A DNA stretch of 64,000 nucleotides. Origin: Terripilifer sp031921685 (GTDB taxonomy: Bacteria > Pseudomonadota > Alphaproteobacteria > Rhizobiales > Beijerinckiaceae). A model generated the notes under the pieces. That model did no database searches and was not told the DNA's origin. It saw only the letters and a program-made list of their open reading frames with translations. Positions 34,245-41,700 of this stretch are shown here, piece by piece. Position 1 is the first letter of the stretch. Every line of letters begins with the position of its first letter. The position numbers and the translations under genes are program-made. Location of the stretch: contig NZ_JAPDHU010000001.1 of the NCBI RefSeq assembly GCF_031921685.1, positions 2,046,001 to 2,110,000 on the forward strand. Reading direction: 5' to 3'.

Positions 34245-34862
34245 ATGGGTGTCGAGGGACGAGACCGGCAAAAAACTCTTGAGGCTGGCGCCCAAGCCTT
34301 GACCGGCCAGATGGGCAAGACCGTGCAACGGTTGCGCAAGGCCTACAATCTTTCGCTATCAGAACTGTCGGAACAATCAGGCGTTGCCAAATCGATCATC
34401 AGTCAGATCGAGCGCAATGAGACCAATCCCACTTTGGCGACGATCTGGCGGCTGTCGCAGGCGCTCGACGTCTCGATCGAGCGCGTGTTGCAGACCGCCG
34501 AGGACGAGCCGTTCCTCGAAACCTCGACCAAGGGCGAGACGCCCATCCTGGTCACCGATGACGGCCGCTGTCGCCTGGCGATCATCGGCTGGATCAAGAC
34601 GGTCGAATGGCTGCAATGGTATGACTTCCATGCCGCTCCGGGCGGCGTGCTTGAGTCGGAAGCGCATCAGCGCGGGTCGGTCGAATGTCTTTCGGTACTG
34701 GAAGGCGAACTCGAAGTGGAAGTGGCGGGCGTGATCGAAACGGCGAAGGCGGGCGATACGCTGCGTTATCGTTGCGACCGGCCGCACACGATCCGCAATC
34801 GGTCGGGAGAACCGGCGCACGCCACCATGGTCTGCATTCTCAAAGCCGCGGTGATGGAATGA
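34245..34862 (+). CDS. XRE-cupin transcriptional regulator
   Basis: A 205-residue regulator. The N-terminal Cro/C1 helix-turn-helix (about residues 25-80; LSLSELSEQSGVAKSIISQI and ETNPTLATIWRLSQAL) is followed by a C-terminal cupin sensor domain (about 125-200; VLEGELEVEVAG and AGDTLRYRCDRPHTIRN). Such regulators sense small organic ligands and often sit beside a transporter. The upstream neighbour is an EamA transporter, and the Mla operon starts 26 nt downstream. It might control either, or itself through the palindrome upstream. Confidence 0.9.
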   Translation: MGVEGRDRQKTLEAGAQALTGQMGKTVQRLRKAYNLSLSELSEQSGVAKSIISQIERNETNPTLATIWRLSQALDVSIERVLQTAEDEPFLETSTKGETPILVTDDGRCRLAIIGWIKTVEWLQWYDFHAAPGGVLESEAHQRGSVECLSVLEGELEVEVAGVIETAKAGDTLRYRCDRPHTIRNRSGEPAHATMVCILKAAVME

Positions 34863-34888
34863 CTTTCAACAGCGGCAGGATGCGGTGA

Positions 34889-36037
34889 ATGAGTTCGGCG
34901 GCGACGGACAAGGACGCGCAAGCGCCGCAGATCGATGAGCGCGATGGCGCGCGCATCGCGCTGTCGGGGCCGTGGACGGTCGAGCATGGCGCCGAGATGG
35001 AAGCGGCGGTGGCGCAGATCGGCCGCAAGGCGTCTGGCGACGCGGCCGTCACTATCGACCTGTCTGGTGTCGAGCGCCTCGATACTGCGGGTGCCTGGCT
35101 GATCGACAGTGCCCGTCAGCAGCTCGATGCCAAGGGCGTGAAGGCGACGTTCGCCGGCGCCAAGCATGAACAGGAAATCCTGCTCAAGGAAGCGCATTAT
35201 CGCACCTTCGACGAAGGCAAGCCCGGCAGTGCCCATGCGGTCGTCGATCTGCTCGTCGACATCGGCAAGAGCGTCGTCGGCGCCCTGAAGGATTTTTACG
35301 CGGGCTTCGCCTTCCTCGGCGAAGTGGTCAGCGCGCTGTTGCGCTCGCTCACCCATCCGCGCCGGCTGCGCTTCACCTCCATCGTCTATCACATGGAGAA
35401 TTTCGCGCTGCGGGCGCTGCCGATCATCCTGCTGATCAATTTTCTCGTCGGCTGCATCGTCGCCCAGCAAGGTATTTTCCAGTTCACGAAATTTGGCGCG
35501 ACGGCTTTCGTCGTCGATCTGATCGGCGTTCTCGTGCTGCGTGAACTGGCCGTGCTGCTCACCTCGATCATGATGGCCGGCCGTACCGGCTCGGCGATCA
35601 CCGCCGAAATCGGTTCGATGAAAATGCGCGAGGAGATCGACGCGCTGAAGGTGATGGGGCTCGACCCGATTGAAGTGCTGGTTCTGCCACGGTTGATCGC
35701 ACTGATCATCGCTTTGCCGCTGCTGACGTTTTTGGCCGATCTGTCGGCGATCTTCGGCGGCATGCTGATCGCTTGGGGCTATGGCGACCTGTCGCCGGAG
35801 ATTTTCACCGCGCGCCTGCGCGAGGCGATCGGCATGAACACGTTCCTGGTCGGCCTCATCAAAGCCCCGTTCATGGCCTTGATGATCGGCATGATCGCGG
35901 TGATCGAAGGCTTCGCGGTGCAGGGCTCGGCCGAATCGCTCGGTCGTCAGGTGACGGGATCGGTGGTGAAATCGATCTTCATGGTGATTTTTGTCGACGG
36001 CCTGTTCGCCATGTTCTTCGCGGCCATCAGATATTGA
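34889..36037 (+). CDS. mlaE: STAS-MlaE fusion, lipid ABC transporter permease
   Basis: Inner-membrane permease of an Mla-type lipid transporter, 382 residues, with an N-terminal STAS (MlaB-like) domain fused to it. Residues 20-100 form the STAS part (RIALSGPWTVEHG, VTIDLSGVERLDTAGAWLI). The MlaE domain starts near residue 140 and includes VDLIGVLVLRELAVLLTSIMMAGRTGSAITAEIGSM as separate conserved pieces. The fusion replaces the free MlaB subunit of E. coli. The ATPase gene begins 8 nt downstream, then MlaD and an auxiliary lipoprotein follow. The complex moves phospholipids between the inner membrane and the periplasm and helps keep outer-membrane asymmetry. Confidence 0.93.
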   Translation: MSSAATDKDAQAPQIDERDGARIALSGPWTVEHGAEMEAAVAQIGRKASGDAAVTIDLSGVERLDTAGAWLIDSARQQLDAKGVKATFAGAKHEQEILLKEAHYRTFDEGKPGSAHAVVDLLVDIGKSVVGALKDFYAGFAFLGEVVSALLRSLTHPRRLRFTSIVYHMENFALRALPIILLINFLVGCIVAQQGIFQFTKFGATAFVVDLIGVLVLRELAVLLTSIMMAGRTGSAITAEIGSMKMREEIDALKVMGLDPIEVLVLPRLIALIIALPLLTFLADLSAIFGGMLIAWGYGDLSPEIFTARLREAIGMNTFLVGLIKAPFMALMIGMIAVIEGFAVQGSAESLGRQVTGSVVKSIFMVIFVDGLFAMFFAAIRY

Positions 36038-36045
36038 GTTCAGCT

Positions 36046-36885
36046 ATGGCGTCCGATCCCGCTCCGGTTCCGCAACAGTCCCAAACCCGGTCGCTCAAGA
36101 CCGGCGAGACCGATGGGCAGAAGGGCCAGTTGGCGATCCGCGCCCGTGGCGTGACGGTGGGCTTCGGCGACCGCGTCATCCTCAACGGTCTCGATCTCGA
36201 CGTGAAACGCGGTGAGGTTTTGGGTTTCGTCGGCGGTTCGGGCACCGGCAAATCGGTGCTGACGCGCACGATCCTCGGCCTTATTCAGAAGCGTGCCGGC
36301 AAGATCGAAGTGTTCGACGAGGATCTTGATACGCTGACGCGCGACCAGCATCGGGCGCTGGAGCGGCGCTGGGGCGTGTTGTTCCAGCAAGGTGCCTTGT
36401 TTTCGGGCCTGTCGGTCCTGCAGAACATCCAGGTGCCGATGCGCGAATATCTGCACCTGTCGCACAAGCTGATGGACGAGCTGGCCATGCTCAAAATCGA
36501 GATGGTCGGCCTCAAGACCGATGCGGCCGACAAGATGCCATCGGAACTCTCGGGCGGTATGATCAAGCGCGTGGCGCTGGCGCGCGCCTTGGCGCTCGAT
36601 CCGGAACTGCTCTTTCTCGACGAACCGACATCGGGCCTGGATCCGATCGGTGCCGCCGATTTCGACGATCTGATCGCCACATTGCAGAAGACCCTGGGAT
36701 TGACCGTTTTCATGGTCACTCACGATCTTGACAGTCTGTACTCAATTTGTGACCGCATCGCCGCACTCGCCGGCGGCAAGGTAGCGGCGGAAGGAACGAT
36801 CCAGGAAATGCTGGAATCTGAACAACCTTGGGTTCGTTCCTATTTCCATGGCAAGCGTGCATCGCGGATGAACGGCGGTGCGTAA
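36046..36885 (+). CDS. mlaF: MlaF, lipid ABC transporter ATPase
   Basis: ATP-binding subunit, 279 residues. It has Walker A GGSGTGKS, signature LSGGMIKRVALARAL, Walker B ELLFLDEPTSGLD and the switch THDLDSL. A low-complexity leader of about 30 residues precedes the ABC domain. Of several in-frame starts upstream that lie inside mlaE, the ATG at 36046 is the first after the mlaE stop. It lies 8 nt from mlaE and about 60 nt before mlaD. Confidence 0.94.
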   Translation: MASDPAPVPQQSQTRSLKTGETDGQKGQLAIRARGVTVGFGDRVILNGLDLDVKRGEVLGFVGGSGTGKSVLTRTILGLIQKRAGKIEVFDEDLDTLTRDQHRALERRWGVLFQQGALFSGLSVLQNIQVPMREYLHLSHKLMDELAMLKIEMVGLKTDAADKMPSELSGGMIKRVALARALALDPELLFLDEPTSGLDPIGAADFDDLIATLQKTLGLTVFMVTHDLDSLYSICDRIAALAGGKVAAEGTIQEMLESEQPWVRSYFHGKRASRMNGGA

Positions 36886-36948
36886 GACGTCCGGGTGTTG
36901 GAAACAGGGATCGGTATCTATATCCTCGCCGGTCCGGAGCGGAATGAG

Positions 36949-37995
36949 ATGGAAACCAGAGCCAACTATGCCCTGATCGGCCTGTTTACCCTGGCGGTGA
37001 TCGCCGCGGGCTTCCTGTTCGTGTTCTGGTTCTCGCGCGGCGCCACCTCCGAGGGGCGGCTGAGCTATGATGTCGCCTTCACGACATCGGTGTCGGGCCT
37101 GTCGCGCGGCTCGCAAGTTCTGTTCAACGGCGTGCGCGTCGGCGAGGTGCTGCGGGTCGATCTCGATCCCAAGGACCCCACCAAGGTGGTGGCGCGCATC
37201 TCGGTCAATCCGCGCGCGCCGGTGAAAACCGATACCGGCGCCCGGCTGGAATATCAGGGGCTGACCGGTGTCGCCGCCATCGCGCTCACCGGCGGCACGG
37301 CGACCTCCAAGCCGCTGGAGACCTCCGACAGCAATCCGGCTGTCATCAATGCGGAGCGGTCGGACTTCCAGAACATCGTCGAGACCGTGCAGCGGTTGTC
37401 GACCCGTCTCGACGGCATTCTCGATAAGGCCGACAAACTGTTCTCCGAAAACAGCGGTTCCATCGCCAATACGGTCCATAACGTCGAGACCTTCTCCAAG
37501 GCGCTGGCCGACAATTCCGGCGGCGTGAAACAGTTCCTCTCGGCCATGTCCGATGTCGGCGCGGCCATCGGGCCGCTTACCCGCTCCATCGACGAGCGCG
37601 TCAAGGCCATCGATCCGCAGCGGGTGAAGTCGATCGTCGCCAATGCCGACGATATTTCCGCCAAGCTGAACAAATCCGCCGATCAGGTCGACAAGGTGAT
37701 GACGAGCCTTGCCGGCTTCTTCGGCAGCGACGATGGCAAGGGGGCGATGACCGATATCGGCGAGGCTGCCCGGTCGATCCGCAAACTGGCCGACAATCTC
37801 AATGTCCGCACCAAGGATCTTGCCGCCAATCTCAACCGTTTCAGCGGCGCGGGCTTGCGCCAATACGAGGCTTTGGCCGCCGACGGCCGCAAGACCCTGG
37901 ACGAGCTGAACCGGACGCTGCGTTCCCTGGAGCGCAATCCGCAACAGCTCATTTTCGGCCCCAAACCCTCCATTCCCGAATATAGCGGCCGCTAA
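36949..37995 (+). CDS. mlaD: MlaD/MCE-domain protein
   Basis: A 348-residue membrane-anchored MCE protein. The N-terminal transmembrane helix (ALIGLFTLAVIAAGFLFVFWF) is followed by the MCE domain (about residues 38-120; VSGLSRGSQVLFNGVRVGEV and TGVAAIALTGG), then a long helical region that in homologues builds a hexameric lipid tunnel. The ATG at 36949 begins with METRANYALIG, the usual MlaD start in Rhizobiales, after GGAGCGGAATGAG. Confidence 0.94.
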   Translation: METRANYALIGLFTLAVIAAGFLFVFWFSRGATSEGRLSYDVAFTTSVSGLSRGSQVLFNGVRVGEVLRVDLDPKDPTKVVARISVNPRAPVKTDTGARLEYQGLTGVAAIALTGGTATSKPLETSDSNPAVINAERSDFQNIVETVQRLSTRLDGILDKADKLFSENSGSIANTVHNVETFSKALADNSGGVKQFLSAMSDVGAAIGPLTRSIDERVKAIDPQRVKSIVANADDISAKLNKSADQVDKVMTSLAGFFGSDDGKGAMTDIGEAARSIRKLADNLNVRTKDLAANLNRFSGAGLRQYEALAADGRKTLDELNRTLRSLERNPQQLIFGPKPSIPEYSGR

Positions 37996-38053
37996 CCGGC
38001 CCTGGACCGATATTGCTTTCACCCCCGTTTGTTGCTTACTCCGGATTGATCGT

Positions 38054-38707
38054 ATGAGCTTTGAAGAATCGCGGGAGACGCGTGTGCCGAGATCAGACGG
38101 TTCGTTTGCCGCGGGCGCAACTGGGGCTTCCTTCCATCAATCCAGGCGGTTCGCCATCGCTTCCCTTCTCGCCCTGACTGTGGCTGCCTGCGGCGGCTCG
38201 CCGTCGGCCACGTTCGATCTCAGCCCCGCATCCGGCGCGACGGGCCGGGCGGGGCGGGGCCAACTGGTCGTGTCCGAGCCGGTGGCGATCTCGCCCTTCG
38301 ATTCCGAACGGATCGTGGTGCGCGGCGGGGCTGACCAAGTGGCCTATCTGAAGGGTGCGCAATGGACAGACCGGCTGCCACGCCTGTTGCAGTCGCGCCT
38401 GGTGCAAACCTTCGAGAACGGCCGGTTGCTGCGGGCGGTCGGCCGTTCGGGCGACAAGATCGTCGCCGATTACTCGCTGACGTCGGAAATCCGCCACTTC
38501 GAGATCGACGTGGCGACCAGTACGGCGGTGGTCGAAATCTCGGCCAAGCTGGTCAGCGAGCAGTCGGGCCGCATCCGCGCGGCGCGTATCTTCCGGGCGC
38601 AGGTGCCGGGGTCGGCGGCGGATGGGGCGCAGGCCTCGGTGGCGCTCGATGCGGCGCTGAGCCAGGTCATGCGCGAGATCGTGCGCTGGGCCTCGGCGGC
38701 GATGTAA
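38054..38707 (+). CDS. ABC-type transport auxiliary lipoprotein (PqiC-like)
   Basis: A 217-residue lipoprotein of the auxiliary component family that accompanies MCE-type transporters. An unusually long N-terminal extension (about 30 residues) precedes the lipobox LTVAACGG with the lipidated cysteine near residue 45. The ATG and the ribosome-binding region are not ideal; a shorter start within the leader is possible. The mature part shows LVVSEPVAISPFDSERIVVR and WTDRLPRLLQSRLVQTFEN. It is the last gene of the Mla operon and ends at a strong terminator. It probably links MlaD to the outer membrane or to a periplasmic lipid carrier. Confidence 0.85.
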   Translation: MSFEESRETRVPRSDGSFAAGATGASFHQSRRFAIASLLALTVAACGGSPSATFDLSPASGATGRAGRGQLVVSEPVAISPFDSERIVVRGGADQVAYLKGAQWTDRLPRLLQSRLVQTFENGRLLRAVGRSGDKIVADYSLTSEIRHFEIDVATSTAVVEISAKLVSEQSGRIRAARIFRAQVPGSAADGAQASVALDAALSQVMREIVRWASAAM

Positions 38708-38733
38708 GACTGCCCCAAGCGAGTAACGAAAAA

Positions 38734-38759
38734 GGCGCAGCTTCCGCTGCGCCTTTTTG
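38734..38759 (+). terminator. Rho-independent terminator of the Mla operon
   Basis: AGGCGCAGC / GCTGCGCCT stem followed by TTTTTG, in the 71-nt gap between the lipoprotein gene and the convergent giant gene. Confidence 0.88.
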
Positions 38760-38778
38760 TTTGGTCGGGCCTGGGGCC

Positions 38779-41700
38779 TCAGATCGCTTCGTAGCGCTCC
38801 GAGGCATGGGCGAACATCGTGTAGACCTTGCCCGTGTCGGAGGTGAGGTAGGAGCGTGTCATCGTGCCGTCGCGATCGTCGCGGCCGACTTCGGTGAGCA
38901 GACGCTCGAACTCCTGCATGTAGCGATCCACGGTCTCGTGGAAATCCCGGTCGTCGCGATAGCGGCGACGGATTTCGTCGAACGTCTGCTGGCCGGCGGC
39001 CGTATAGAGCCGGCGCGAGAAGATGTTCTGATCGCCCCGGTAGTAGCGGTCCCAGAGGCTGGCGACCGCGTCATGGTCGACCATCCGCGCCACGTCATGG
39101 GAGATGGCGTCGAGCGAGTCGGCCGGGCGCTGCGGGATGCGGGGCGCCGGTGTCGGGGCGGCCGGACGAGCAGCCGGCGCTGGGGTTGGAGCGGGCGTCT
39201 CGTCGCGCGAGGCGCGGGCGAGCAGGTCCGACAGCCAGCCGGTGTTGTTGCCGCGGTTTTCGGCGGTGGGAGCCGCTGGACGGGCCGGGGCCGGCGGGGT
39301 CACCGTGGTGGCTGCCTGGCTCGGACGCGGGCGCGGGGCCGGTTCCTCACGCGGGGCCGGCGCGGCGGGAGCCGGAGCCGACGGACGCGGCAGGGTCGGG
39401 CGCGTCGTTTCCATACGCATCGGCTCTGTGCGCGGTGCCGGAGCCGGCTCGGCCGGGCGAGCCGGAGGCTCGGCGGCGCGACGCGGTTCGGCGATGTCAT
39501 AGGCGCGGCCCGAACGGGTGACGATGTCAGTCAGCTCGTTGAGCGCCTTGATCTGCTCGGCGATGACACGGCGCATGGCCGAGGTCTGTTCGGCGGCTTC
39601 ACGCGGCAGTTCGAGCGCGCCGCGCTTGAGTTCCTCGCGGGTGCTGTTGATCTCGCGCTGGATCTCGGAGGCCATGTTGCGCATCTGGCCGGTGGCTTCC
39701 TTGAAGCGCTCGATCGACGAGCCGAAGATGTTGCCCATCTCCGTATTGGCCTGTTCGTAGGCGGCGCGCAGCGCAGCGGCGGTGCGCTCGCGCTCCTTGC
39801 CGGTGGTGTCGCGCACCTGTTCGAACTGCTGGCCGATGAGATTGGTGACAGCCTGGGTCTCGTTGTTGAGCAGCGCGCCGATTTCGCGAGCGCGGAACTC
39901 CGCCTTCTTGAACGCTTCCTCGACCAGCGAGGTGAAGGAGCGGGTGACCGCATCGAAATCGTCGGTGCGGGTGTGGACCATGTGCAGCAGATGGTCGAGC
40001 GCCTTCTGGCGGCTCTCGAGCGTCTGATCGAGCTGGATCTGCGTGCGCGCCAGTTCGGAGGCGCTCGCCGCGAGGTCCGTGTTCTGCTTGTCGAGGCGGG
40101 TGGCGAGCTGGTCGGCGTTCTCCATGGTCTGGGCCGCCGAATTGTTCAGCGTCATGACCTGGGTGGAGATCGTCGCCAGGGCGGTCTGGAATTCGCGCAC
40201 GCGGTTGGTGAGCGCGCTTTCGACCGTGCTGAGGTTCTCGCCGGCATTGCCGAGGATGTTGTCGAGCGAGCCATTGGCCTTCGACAGGGCGTTGAGCACC
40301 GTCGACATCTCGCTCTTGATCTTGTCGCTGGCGTTGACCAGGGACGCGATGGAGCCGCTGGCGCTGGCTTCGATGACCGAGCGCAGGCCCGTCGACGAAC
40401 GGTCGATCGCATCGGCGATCTGCACCTGGCGTTCGTTGAGGCCATCGATGATGGCGGCGCCGCGCTGGTCGATCGTCATGCTGACCAGTTCGCCGGCTTC
40501 CGACACCTGGCGGGCGATCTCGCTGCCGCGGGCCGACAGCAGTTCGACCAGCATCGGACCCTTGCTGTCGAACAGCGTGTACAGTTCGGTGCTGCGGCCC
40601 GAGAGCGTCTCGTGCAGATCCTTGGCGCGCTCGGAGAGCAGGTCATTGATCTCGCGGACGCGGGCGGCCAGGCTTTCGTCGACGACGCGCGGATCGAGCG
40701 CGGCGTTGATTTCCTTGGCGCCTTCGGAGACGACGCGGGCCACTTCGAGGGCGTTGCGGGCCAGCGTCTCGTTGATGGCGCGGGCGCGCGCATCGAGGCT
40801 GGTGTCGATCTTGGTGATGATGCCTTCGAGCGTACCGCTGACCTGCATCGACTTGGCCGTCGCCTTATCCTCATAGGCCCGGATCTGCTGATCGAGGGCG
40901 GCGACGATTTCGGTGGTGCGGCGCGAGGCCAGTTCGTCGAACGACTTGGTGCGTTCGTCGAGGCCGGTCGACAGTTCGGCGAGACGCAGCTGCGCCATGG
41001 CGCCGAGCGCATCGGTGCCGGTTTGCAGCTGGGCAACCAGATCCTGCGTGCGGGCGTGGGCGAGCTGTTCCAGGCTGCGGGTGGCAGCCTCGATCTGCTC
41101 GACGATGTGATAGGTGCGGCTCTGAGCGACCTCTTCGAGAGCGGCGGTGCTCGACTGCAACTGCACGGTCATCTCGCCGATGCGGTTCTGCGCCACTTCG
41201 TCGAGCGCGCGGGTGGTCGCTTCGATGCGTTCGACGATGTCGCGCGCATGGTTCTGCGTGACCTGTTCGAGCGCATTGGTGCTGGACTGCAACTGCGAGG
41301 TGAGTTCGCCGATGCGGGTCTGGGCGACGCCGTCGAGGGCGCGGGTCGAAGCTTCGATACGTTCGACCATGTCGCGGGTGTGGTTCTGGGCGACCTGTTC
41401 GAGCGCGCCGGTGCTGGACTGGAGCTGCGAGGTGAGCTCGCTGACGCTCGACTGCAACTGCGAGGTGAGTTCGCCGATGCGGCTCTGCGCCACTTCGTCG
41501 AGAGCGCGGGTCGAGGCTTCGATGCGTTCGACGATGTCGCGGGTATGGCTCTGGGCGACTTCCTCGAGCGCGCTGGTGCTCGACAGCAGGTTCTCCCGCA
41601 TCTGGCCGATGCGCGACTGCGCCACTTCGTCCAGGCTGCGCGCCGTCGTCTCGATGCGTTCCAGAATGCCACGGGTGTGGTTCTGGGCGACCTGTTCGAG

